A DNA stretch of 64,000 nucleotides from DATGSL01 sp964645585 (GTDB lineage Bacteria > Verrucomicrobiota > Verrucomicrobiia > Opitutales > T3Sed10-336): contig CAZYAN010000004.1 of NCBI GenBank assembly GCA_964645585.1, positions 52,576-116,575 of the forward strand. The letters are read 5' to 3'. The notes under the pieces are model-generated. The model was given only the letters and a program-made list of their open reading frames with translations. It ran no database searches and was not told the DNA's origin. Positions 28,375-36,275 of the stretch are shown here, one piece after another. The translations under genes and the position numbers were made by a program. Every line of letters begins with the position of its first letter. The first letter of the stretch is position 1.

Positions 28375-29808
28375 TTAATGAAAAGACTGACCGCTCGGCG
28401 GCAGCACCGGCTGAACCCACGCGGCCTGGCGTTCGTCTTCCTCAGTCGGATTCTTCATCGGCAGCGACGAAAACACCTTTGCACGAACATAGATCTCATC
28501 GCCTTGGAGCGTATAACTCGGATTTAACCCCCGCACTTCGGCCAGCACTTCGCCAATATCCTTACTGTAGCGCCGCGTCGCGCGCACCGGCTCGCCGTCC
28601 TCTCCCAGCACCGGCTCGCTCGACGGATCGTAACCGTGCCGCGTCCCGATAAATTGGGTGACGTAACTCGCTCCTTCATCCGGTTCGATCGCGACCGACA
28701 GGCGCTCTCCGTCAAAGCGGACGTCCCGCAGCCGCACTCCTGTCGAGGCGTAAAAATCGCCTTTCTCCATGCTTTCCACGATATGCTCGGGCGAAAGGTA
28801 CGCCGCCCGCACCATCACCCATGCTTTGCCCGGACTCACCGTACCGACACCGCCATCCGTGTGGTATTGGTGCGAATCGTCGGTCCCAAGTCCGTAAACG
28901 ACCCCAAAATCCAGCTCGGCCAGGCGCTTCGTCAAAATGATGTCCCACATTTTTTCCGTGCCTGGACGAGTCTCGTCACCCTGGTTATGCACCGACGGAT
29001 GGCCATTGAATACCTCAAAAAACCGGAGTTCCTCCACCTGCGCCAGTTCTTCGGCAGTGATCGCCCACCGGAAATTCGGGTGGTTGACATGAGGAAACAT
29101 CGGCTGTCCCGTCCGCTTCCGCTGATCGAGCACGGCATCGACGTTGTTGCGCATGGTTTCCACAACCGTCTCCCCCCGCTGCGGCGGAATAAGTTCGACC
29201 AGGTTCGTCGCGTTGACATGCACCGTGTGCCGATCGGAAATTTCCTCGCTCTGAATCAGCAGAAATTTTCCCGGCTCCTCGAATAATGTGCGAAACTCAT
29301 TCAGCGGTTTCAAACGCACCACCGTGTCCCCGACCTTCACACCGCCTGCGGGAAGCGCCTCTTCACTGAGCGTCTGCAGCCACGCCAGAAATCGTTCGTC
29401 TACTTCATAGCCTTCGACCCAAGACCCAAACCGGTCGCGGTACCGCTCGTAAACCGCCATCCCGCCGCCCCGCCGCATGCGTGTGTTCGTTGCCGGGTTT
29501 ACCCAGCGCTGCCCAAGCGACAAGACGTTGTGGTCGGAGATCGCAAGAAAGTCGTATCCATTCCGCTTATACCAATCGACGATCATTTCCGGAAAATCAT
29601 CTCCATCGCTCCAGAGACTGTGCGTATGCAGATTGCCGCGCCACCACGGCAGTTCTGATCGATCTGTCCGCGGCCGGGGCGGCCAATTTCTCTCGACCGT
29701 CTCGTCGATCGCAAAACTTCCGTGATCGTGCCCCGGGTGGGCGCTCAGAATCGCGGTAAAGAAAAAGCTGAAAAGGATCGTGATCGTTATTCTGCCTCTC
29801 ATAATCAT
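28375..29808 (-). CDS. Secreted PHP-domain metal-dependent hydrolase-like protein
   Basis: A 477-residue protein with a signal peptide (ITITILFSFFFTAILSA). The mature part begins HPGHDHG and then the PHP signature WRGNLHTHSLWSDGDDFPE and FLAISDHNVL. Further probable metal ligands are Glu in SEEISDRHTVHVN, His in FPHVNHPNF and the GTDDSHQYH segment. PHP proteins use two or three metals for phosphoester hydrolysis; here the substrate is unknown and the location is periplasmic or outer. The C-terminal ~120 residues look like a beta-rich accessory domain. Two close ATGs exist (29808 and 29802) and I cannot choose firmly. Confidence 0.8.
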   Translation of the reverse strand: MIMRGRITITILFSFFFTAILSAHPGHDHGSFAIDETVERNWPPRPRTDRSELPWWRGNLHTHSLWSDGDDFPEMIVDWYKRNGYDFLAISDHNVLSLGQRWVNPATNTRMRRGGGMAVYERYRDRFGSWVEGYEVDERFLAWLQTLSEEALPAGGVKVGDTVVRLKPLNEFRTLFEEPGKFLLIQSEEISDRHTVHVNATNLVELIPPQRGETVVETMRNNVDAVLDQRKRTGQPMFPHVNHPNFRWAITAEELAQVEELRFFEVFNGHPSVHNQGDETRPGTEKMWDIILTKRLAELDFGVVYGLGTDDSHQYHTDGGVGTVSPGKAWVMVRAAYLSPEHIVESMEKGDFYASTGVRLRDVRFDGERLSVAIEPDEGASYVTQFIGTRHGYDPSSEPVLGEDGEPVRATRRYSKDIGEVLAEVRGLNPSYTLQGDEIYVRAKVFSSLPMKNPTEEDERQAAWVQPVLPPSGQSFH

Positions 29809-29972
29809 CGGAGTTATTTTGCGTTCCAGATCCCGCGGACGCGCGAGATTCCCTCGGATTTGACGATGGAGGAGATCCGCCGCCGCTGGCAACAGTAATC
29901 AGGCTTCGGTGGATTACCCGGGCCGGATCAACTTTCTCTAACGTTCGAGCGAACACCGATCAACCGACAATC

Positions 29973-30896
29973 ATGATTGACCGCACTTCCTATCACAATG
30001 AACCCGCGCTCGAGTTGAAAACCGGGGCTCTTCGCCTCGTCGCTCCGCTCGGTTACGGTCCGCGTATTATGCGGTTCAGCTCCGCGAACGGGCCCAATTT
30101 ACTGATCGATTTGAATGAAGATCCCGGCAGCGGCGATACCTACCTCTTCCGCGGCGGCCATCGGCTATGGCACGCCCCTGAACATCCTGAGCGCTCGTGC
30201 CAGCCGGATAACGACCCGGTTGTCGTCGAATTTCTCCCAGGGAACAGCGGCTTTGTCCTCCGCCAGAAAACCGAGGAGGCGACCGGCATTGCAAAAATGA
30301 TTCAGGTCGGCGCCGCCGGACCCAAAGCCGTTCGAATCGACCACGAATTGACCAATCACGGCCTCTGGCCAATCACGTGCGCACCTTGGGCGCTTACGAT
30401 GTTCCGGCCCGGCGGCCACGTGATCGTCCCCCTTCCGCCAAAAGGAGAACACCCGCGCGATTTACTTCCGACTTTCAGCCTCGTGCCTTGGCCCTATACC
30501 GACCTCTCCGCAAGCGCTTGGAAATTCCACCGCGATTTTATCCGGCTCGACACGCGGGCCGTCACAGCGCCCCAAAAAATCGGCATCACCAACTATCCGG
30601 GCTGGCTCGCCTACTGGCTGGACGGCGAAGTTTTCATCAAATCGGCACCGGCTACCCCAGCCGCCGCCTGCCCCGACTTCGGCTGCCAAGCGGAAATCTT
30701 TTCGAACGGCACCATGGCCGAACTGGAAACACTCGCTCCGCTGACCACGCTCCAACCAGGTGACGCCGCCTCCCACCACGAATACTGGGGCGTCCTTTCC
30801 AACCTTCCTGAACCGCTCGATGACGCGACCGTCCGCGCAAAATGGCTCCCGGCCATCGAAGATTGGCAGGCTCAGCTTCCCTCCGCCTTCGAATGA
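29973..30896 (+). CDS. Protein of unknown function, galactose-mutarotase-like fold (DUF4380-like)
   Basis: A 307-residue protein without signal peptide. Features such as LKTGALRLVAPLGYGPRIMR, FRGGHRLWHAPEHPER and IDHELTNHGLWPITCAPWALTMF recall DUF4380-type proteins, which have a galactose mutarotase-like beta-sandwich. An EYWGVL segment near the C-terminus resembles the late acidic motif of that group. A carbohydrate-related role is therefore plausible but not shown. It is divergent from the PHP gene, with 164 bases between the two starts. Confidence 0.65.
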   Translation: MIDRTSYHNEPALELKTGALRLVAPLGYGPRIMRFSSANGPNLLIDLNEDPGSGDTYLFRGGHRLWHAPEHPERSCQPDNDPVVVEFLPGNSGFVLRQKTEEATGIAKMIQVGAAGPKAVRIDHELTNHGLWPITCAPWALTMFRPGGHVIVPLPPKGEHPRDLLPTFSLVPWPYTDLSASAWKFHRDFIRLDTRAVTAPQKIGITNYPGWLAYWLDGEVFIKSAPATPAAACPDFGCQAEIFSNGTMAELETLAPLTTLQPGDAASHHEYWGVLSNLPEPLDDATVRAKWLPAIEDWQAQLPSAFE

Positions 30897-31017
30897 GCCG
30901 TAAGGGCATGGTTTCCACGCCCAGGCACGAATTCGATTGAAACGGGTGCAACAGATCACATCAGATCACACGCATTCTTGCCTGGGAGCGATTTCCTGAT
31001 CAGCCTGTCACGCACGC

Positions 31018-31713
31018 ATGAAACCAGATCTCATCCTCGCGCTCGACGTCGATAATCGAGAACACGCACGCGACCTGCTCCGGCAGATCAGTTCGTCCCT
31101 CCGCACGGTCAAAATCGGCCTCCAGCTGTTCACACGCCATGGCCCTGATTTGGTCCAGGAAATTGGTGACATGGGTTATCAAATCTTCCTCGACCTGAAG
31201 CTTCACGACATCCCGAATACAGTCGCCCGAGCCGTCGAATCGATCGCTCATCTTCCGGTATCGATGCTGACAATACACGCCAGCGGCGGTTCAGAGATGA
31301 TGGCCGCGGCAAAGGAAGCGCGCGACGCGGCCGGTTCTTCCCTGACGCTCCTGGCTGTCACCGTACTCACGTCACTTGATCAGGATGCGCTCACAGCCAC
31401 CGGCGTTTCAGACGAGGTCGAAACCCAAGTCGTGCGCCTGGCGCGTCTCGCCGTGCAGTCCGGCATTCCCGGCATTGTCTGTTCGCCGCGCGAAATCACG
31501 GTGCTTCGCCGCGAACTCGGCCCGGAACCGGTGCTCATCACTCCCGGAATTCGGCCCGCTGACGCGGAAGCGAACGATCAAAAACGCTCAATGACACCGC
31601 GCGAAGCGGCCGAGGCCGGTGCCAACGGTCTCGTCATCGGCCGGCCGATCTCGCGCGCTTCCGATCCGCGCGCGGCGGTCGAGCGGATTCTCGCCGAAAT
31701 CAGCACTCAATGA
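31018..31713 (+). CDS. pyrF: Orotidine 5'-phosphate decarboxylase
   Basis: A 231-residue TIM-barrel enzyme. LILALDVDNREHA is the first strand, VKIGLQLF follows, and the catalytic motif is FLDLKLHDIPNTV. The phosphate-binding end is GLVIGRPISRA. It decarboxylates OMP to UMP in pyrimidine biosynthesis. The stop overlaps the start of the next gene by four bases (ATGA at 31710-31713), so translation is coupled with ispD-rpiB. It is the first gene of a four-frame overlapping cluster that runs to ispF. Confidence 0.95.
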   Translation: MKPDLILALDVDNREHARDLLRQISSSLRTVKIGLQLFTRHGPDLVQEIGDMGYQIFLDLKLHDIPNTVARAVESIAHLPVSMLTIHASGGSEMMAAAKEARDAAGSSLTLLAVTVLTSLDQDALTATGVSDEVETQVVRLARLAVQSGIPGIVCSPREITVLRRELGPEPVLITPGIRPADAEANDQKRSMTPREAAEAGANGLVIGRPISRASDPRAAVERILAEISTQ

Positions 31714-32918
31714 CGCCGCCGGAACCTGCGAAGCGTGACGCCGCGATTCTCCTTGCCGCCGGAAGGGGCACCCGCGCCCGCGCCGCGACCGCCGACAAAA
31801 TTCTCGCGCCGCTCGCCGGACGTCCGGTCCTCGCGTGGTCTGTCGAAGCTTTCGTCCAAAGCGGACGTTTTGCATCGATCGCCGCGGTTTATCGTGACAA
31901 AGTCCAGCAAGCGGAACTGAGGCGCGCGATAGAATCCATCATCCCGCAAAACATAAACCTGATCTGGGTGCAAGGCGGCGCGGAACGGCAGGATTCGGTT
32001 CTCGCCGGTCTCGAAGCGCTTCCCGACGGCACCGGCTACGTTTTCATCCACGATGCCGCCCGTCCGCTTCTTACGCCAAAAACCATTGAGCGCTTAGCGG
32101 CGGCCGTGCGCGAATCCGGAGCCGCCTCCGTCGCCCGCCCGGTCACCGACACGATCAAACAGGCCGCGTCCGCCGGTGAGCGTGAGCCGAGCGCGGGCGC
32201 GATTCTCCGAACGATTGACCGTTCCTCCCTCTGGGCAATGGAGACCCCCCAAGTTTTTCAGCGTCAGCAGATTTTAACCGCTTACCGTGAAATAATCGCC
32301 AGCGGCAGATCGGTCACCGACGACACCGCGGCGCTCGAGGGGAAGGGAACTCCGATTGCGCTGGTCGAAAGTGACGGCCCCAACCCTAAGCTGACTCGCG
32401 ACACCGACTTCCCTTGGGTCGAATATTTGCTCCAACAGCGGACAGAGGCCTTGCGGCTGGAAAAGGAACCGTCCATCTTTTCTCCTATGAAGATCGCCAT
32501 TGGCGCCGACCATGCCGGCTTTCAGTATAAACAGGAGATTATTCGCTTCCTTCGGGAAAAGGGGCACGAGGTAAAAGACTTCGGCACCGATTCCGATGCG
32601 CCGGTCGATTATCCGGTGTTCATTCGCCCTGTCGCGGAAGCCGTTGCCCGCGGTGAATTTGAACGCGGTATCGTCCTCGGCGGATCCGGCAACGGCGAGG
32701 CAATCGTGGCCAATCGCGTTCCCGGCATCCGCTGCGGCCTTTGCTGGAACACCGAAAGCGCGCGCCTCAACCGCCTCCACAACGACGGAAACGTTCTCTC
32801 CCTCGGCCAGCGCATGATGTCCCTCGAAACCGCCTTGGCCATCGTCGAAACTTGGCTTGCCACCCCGTTTGAGGGCGGTCGCCACCTGAACCGTATTCGG
32901 CTGATCGATGCCGAATGA
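31710..32918 (+). CDS. IspD-RpiB fusion: MEP cytidylyltransferase and ribose-5-phosphate isomerase B
   Basis: A single frame of 402 codons joining two enzymes. Residues 8-245 are IspD: AAILLAAGRGTRARA, YVFIHDAARPLLT, PVTDTIK, METPQVFQ and VTDDTAALE. IspD makes CDP-methylerythritol in the MEP isoprenoid pathway. Residues 260-402 are RpiB: MKIAIGADHAGFQYK, YPVFIRPVAEAV, GIVLGGSGNGEAIVAN and GLCWNTESARLNRLHNDGNVL, cut here for length. RpiB interconverts ribose-5-P and ribulose-5-P. An internal ATG at 32487 begins exactly at the RpiB start, with AAAAGGAA about 15 bases upstream, so RpiB could also be made separately. The stop overlaps the next small ORF. Confidence 0.9.
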   Translation: MTPPEPAKRDAAILLAAGRGTRARAATADKILAPLAGRPVLAWSVEAFVQSGRFASIAAVYRDKVQQAELRRAIESIIPQNINLIWVQGGAERQDSVLAGLEALPDGTGYVFIHDAARPLLTPKTIERLAAAVRESGAASVARPVTDTIKQAASAGEREPSAGAILRTIDRSSLWAMETPQVFQRQQILTAYREIIASGRSVTDDTAALEGKGTPIALVESDGPNPKLTRDTDFPWVEYLLQQRTEALRLEKEPSIFSPMKIAIGADHAGFQYKQEIIRFLREKGHEVKDFGTDSDAPVDYPVFIRPVAEAVARGEFERGIVLGGSGNGEAIVANRVPGIRCGLCWNTESARLNRLHNDGNVLSLGQRMMSLETALAIVETWLATPFEGGRHLNRIRLIDAE

Positions 32919-33052
32919 ACCATCCCCTCGGCGGAAACACCGTCTTGGGCATCATGAATGGCTCCACCAAGCCACTTCCACTCATGCAACGGCAGCTTGA
33001 CGCGGCGCTGCTTGCCACCGCCGTTTCGCTTCCGCGCATCCTCGCCTCATGA
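32915..33052 (+). CDS. Possible 45-residue protein overlapping ispD-rpiB and ispF
   Basis: A short frame of 45 codons starts at ATG 32915, which overlaps the ispD-rpiB stop as ATGA, and ends at TGA 33050-33052, which overlaps the ispF start in the same way. The product begins MNHPLGGNTVLGIMNGS and ends AVSLPRILAS. I do not recognise it. The exact coupling at both ends suggests a translated gene or a relay for ribosomes between its neighbours, rather than random spacing. Coding is unproven; there are no homologs I can name. Confidence 0.5.
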   Translation: MNHPLGGNTVLGIMNGSTKPLPLMQRQLDAALLATAVSLPRILAS

Positions 33053-33543
33053 ATTTTCGCATCGGACACGGCTACGACATCCACAGGCTCGTTGCAGGAC
33101 GGCCGTGCATCCTCGGCGGTGTCGATATTCCCTCGGAAACTGGCCTCGAAGGTCACTCCGACGCCGATTGCCTGACTCACGCGATTTGTGACGCGATCCT
33201 TGGCGCGGCCGGATTGGCGGACATTGGTCACCATTTTCCGAATACGGATGAGCGTTATCGCAATATCGATTCCCAAATCCTCCTCAAGAAAGTGCTCCGC
33301 CTGATCCGGGAACGGGGATTCACCATCCAGAACATCGACTCCACCATTATCGCGGAAACCCCAAAAATCGGTCCCCACATTAACTCGATGAAAGCCCGTC
33401 TCGGCGAAACTTTGGAGATGGAAACCGGAAACATCGGTATCAAGGCAACCACCAACGAATCCGCCGGCTCTCTCGGCCGCGGCGAAGCCATCGCCGCCCA
33501 CGCCGTCTGTCTTCTCGCCCTTACAAAGGAAACGCGGCCATAA
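33049..33543 (+). CDS. ispF: 2-C-methyl-D-erythritol 2,4-cyclodiphosphate synthase
   Basis: A 164-residue enzyme of the MEP pathway. Zinc and substrate motifs are clear: RIGHGYDIHRLV, GLEGHSDADCLTH, ADIGHHFPNTD and KATTNESAGSLGRGE. It cyclises CDP-ME 2-phosphate to MEcPP, releasing CMP. Its start overlaps the preceding 45-codon ORF, so it belongs to the pyrF - ispD-rpiB - ORF - ispF translationally coupled group. IspD and IspF are often neighbours or fused; here IspD is fused to RpiB instead. Confidence 0.96.
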   Translation: MNFRIGHGYDIHRLVAGRPCILGGVDIPSETGLEGHSDADCLTHAICDAILGAAGLADIGHHFPNTDERYRNIDSQILLKKVLRLIRERGFTIQNIDSTIIAETPKIGPHINSMKARLGETLEMETGNIGIKATTNESAGSLGRGEAIAAHAVCLLALTKETRP

Positions 33544-33633
33544 AATCATCTGCTCCTTCAGGAAGGTTCCAAGGTTGAGCCGCTAATAACCGCGGACGGA
33601 CACACCAACCAATAACCAATAACTCCTACTCCC

Positions 33634-35760
33634 TCAATCCCGCCCGAGCCGTTCCAGCATTTCCGCTTCCCCGATCACACGCACTCCCAGGGTCTTCGCC
33701 TGCTCGAGCTTCCCGCCCGGCCTCTCCCCCGCGATCAACAGCGTCGTCTGTCCAGAAACCGAACCTGCCACGCGCGCGCCCGCTTCTTCCAGCACTCGCG
33801 TCGCTTCCGCACGCGTCCATCCCTGCAAGGCTCCCGTCAGCACAACCACTTCCCCCGTAAAAGCGCCCGAACCACCGTTGCCGTCCGCGTCACGCATTTC
33901 TGGTGAGACTCCCAACTCTTCCAACTCTCGCAAAAGCTCAGCGATTCGAGGCTCGCGAAGGAACTCCGCCGCGGCGCGCGCGGTCTCCGGTCCAAGTCCC
34001 GCTCCTCCTGCCTCCAGCGGCGCCTGCAAAATCCATTCCTTCGCCGTCACCAGCACCGCCGCCGCGGGAAAAGCACGTGCCAGATCTTCGGCTCTGCGCT
34101 GCCCGATCCCCGGAATCCCCAGGGCGTAAATCAATGCGGCCCACTTCGGCTGCCGATTTGCCTCAATCTCCACCAACAGCTCATCCGCCGATCGCTCGCC
34201 GACACCCGACAGCTCAAGAAGTGCCTCCCGTCGCAATCGGTACAGGCCCGCGGGCGTCTTCACCAATCCGCTATCCACCAGAACATTGACCGTCGATGGA
34301 CCGAGCCCGCGTATTCCGATCGCATCAGCAAAATGCTCCACACGTCGCTTCAACCGCGCCGAACATCGCCCGTTCAGACAGCGAAGCGTATCCACTCCGT
34401 CAATTTTGCCCTGACAAGCCGGACACCGCTCCGGAAAACGATACGGAGCCGCCGCGTCCGGCCGCTGCTCCACATCGACCCCCGCCACAACCGGTATCAC
34501 GGCACCGGCCTTTTCAATAAACACCGTATCCCCGATCCGAAGATCGAGTCGCCGAATGGCCGCCGCGTTGTGCAGCGTCGCCCGTGAAATCGTCGCACCG
34601 CGCAGCTCCACCGGAGCCAGCTCGGCAACCGGTGTGAGAACACCCGTCCGTCCGACCTGCCACGTGATGCCCCGAAGCATCGTGCCGACCCGGGTCGGCG
34701 CAAACTTCAATGCCATCGCCCACCGCGGCGCCGCGGGACCGATACCCAGCGCCTCCTGCTCATCGAGCGACGCCACCTTGACCACCGCGCCATCCACGGG
34801 GAAGGGAGAATCCGCGGCATCTTTCTCCAACGCCGCAAGCACCTCCACCAACTCGCTCAGACCCGTTGCCTCCATCGGCCGCTCAACCACTGGAAGCCCC
34901 CAGCTTCGCAACCGATCGCGATACTCCGCAAGCGTCTCCGGCCAGCTTTCTTCCGGCCGCCAAACGCCCCATCCGAAACAAACCAGCTCAAGCCGCCGCT
35001 CCGCCGCCTCCCGCGGATCGTGCAGTTTCATCGTTCCGGCAGCCAGATTTCTCGGATTCGCGAAGGTCCGTTCCCCAGCAGCTTCCCGCATCCGGTTCAA
35101 CCGGCCAAACTCGTCGTACGTCATGAAGATCTCCCCGCGTATCTCAATCCGTTCCGGCGCGTCAAACTCCGACGTATCCAGTTGCAGCGGCGCCAAGCCG
35201 AGCGCGAGCAGGTTAGCCGTGACGTCATCGCCCTCCTCACCGTTCCCGCGCGTGAGCGCACGGATCAACCGTCCTCGCTCATAAACCAGGCTGATCGCCA
35301 TTCCGTCGAACTTCGGCTCAACCCAATAGGAAACTGCTTCCCGCCCTAATTCTTCCGCTACCCGACGATGAAACGTTTCCACATCCGCGACCGACAGCGC
35401 CTTCTCGAGACCCAGCATCGGCTCGACATGCTGAACGGTTGAAAAGTATCCGGTTCGGTCATCCCCGATCCGCCGCGCGAAATCGAGATCACGAAATTGC
35501 GGATACTTTTCCTCCAACTGTCGCAATTCAACCCGCAATCGGTCATACTCGAAATCGGTGATTTCCGGCTGCGCCTGCCGGTAATACAGATCGTCGTGAC
35601 GAGCGATCTCTCGCCGGAGTTCCCAGATCCGCGCCTCTTCAGACGCCGTACCGGGCGCGGCCAAGGCAGGAGCGGCAGCCGCAAACGCAAAAACGATAAT
35701 CGCCAAAACAGACAAAAACAGCTCACACGGCACTCGCCGCCGATTGATCAACTGGGGCAT
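33634..35760 (-). CDS. ligA: NAD-dependent DNA ligase with an N-terminal signal peptide
   Basis: A 708-residue ligase with the full LigA order: Ia domain with YYRQAQPEITDFEYDRL, adenylation domain with the active-site Lys150 in EPKFDGMAISLVYERG, RNLAAGTMK, DGAVVKV and WAMALKFAP, OB fold, four-Cys zinc finger (CPACQ and CLNGRCS), helix-hairpin-helix repeats, and a C-terminal BRCT domain. It seals DNA nicks using NAD. The unusual part is the start: after MPQLINRRR comes a long hydrophobic stretch ending APALAAPG, a textbook signal peptide with cleavage near residue 35. The first ATG after this lies inside the ligase core (about residue 115). A TTG at about codon 33 is the only close alternative start. 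Confidence 0.9.
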   Translation of the reverse strand: MPQLINRRRVPCELFLSVLAIIVFAFAAAAPALAAPGTASEEARIWELRREIARHDDLYYRQAQPEITDFEYDRLRVELRQLEEKYPQFRDLDFARRIGDDRTGYFSTVQHVEPMLGLEKALSVADVETFHRRVAEELGREAVSYWVEPKFDGMAISLVYERGRLIRALTRGNGEEGDDVTANLLALGLAPLQLDTSEFDAPERIEIRGEIFMTYDEFGRLNRMREAAGERTFANPRNLAAGTMKLHDPREAAERRLELVCFGWGVWRPEESWPETLAEYRDRLRSWGLPVVERPMEATGLSELVEVLAALEKDAADSPFPVDGAVVKVASLDEQEALGIGPAAPRWAMALKFAPTRVGTMLRGITWQVGRTGVLTPVAELAPVELRGATISRATLHNAAAIRRLDLRIGDTVFIEKAGAVIPVVAGVDVEQRPDAAAPYRFPERCPACQGKIDGVDTLRCLNGRCSARLKRRVEHFADAIGIRGLGPSTVNVLVDSGLVKTPAGLYRLRREALLELSGVGERSADELLVEIEANRQPKWAALIYALGIPGIGQRRAEDLARAFPAAAVLVTAKEWILQAPLEAGGAGLGPETARAAAEFLREPRIAELLRELEELGVSPEMRDADGNGGSGAFTGEVVVLTGALQGWTRAEATRVLEEAGARVAGSVSGQTTLLIAGERPGGKLEQAKTLGVRVIGEAEMLERLGRD

Positions 35761-36275
35761 AATTCAACTGGGTCGGGGTGACGGGCACGCAGGTAAACCA
35801 ACATGAGTGGAAACGGTATCCAGCATTGTTCATCGCGCCCAGATGACGCTTCCACTCTGACTAAACTCGGTGCCCTTCAAGTTTGGGGTTCTCTGATAGG
35901 ACGAGCTCCATGAAAAAGCCTCAAGCAACCCCGTCAAGCATTCAATGCACTCGCGCCGCAACAGCATCGGGAGCAGTTCCGTAATTTCCGGCCGCGCCCG
36001 GCGGAGACTTTTACCGGCAATCGAGACTTACAAGAGACCTGCCGCAAGGCCGCCACCCGGGGGAACCCGCGGCCACCGCCAAAGCCGCCGGACGGCACCG
36101 CACCGATTTCTCACGGCATCTCGGCCGCATCAAAAAGCTCGAGCTGAAGACTTTCGAAAGAACCGTGTGAAACGCTGGGAGCGCCGAAAAAAGTAATTGC
36201 GTTTCATGCGCCCAGATTCTACTCTCCGCCCCGTCGGATGTCGCATTTAGCACCTTATTGAACCCAAGGAACACA
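35761..36275. other. Intergenic region, 515 bp, no convincing gene
   Basis: The gap lies between the divergent ligA and the octapeptide-repeat gene. It must contain both promoters, but I could not recognise -35/-10 pairs. An 83-codon frame at 35945-36196 is very rich in Arg, Pro and Ser and looks non-coding. A ribosome binding site for the repeat gene (AAGGAA, 36267-36272) is at the right end. Confidence 0.5.

Noticed and set aside
35945..36196. 83-codon Arg-rich frame upstream of the repeat gene; another frame faintly recalls a Fis-type helix-turn-helix
   Set aside because: Composition is that of translated GC-rich non-coding DNA; the HTH resemblance is too weak and the frame lacks a plausible start.
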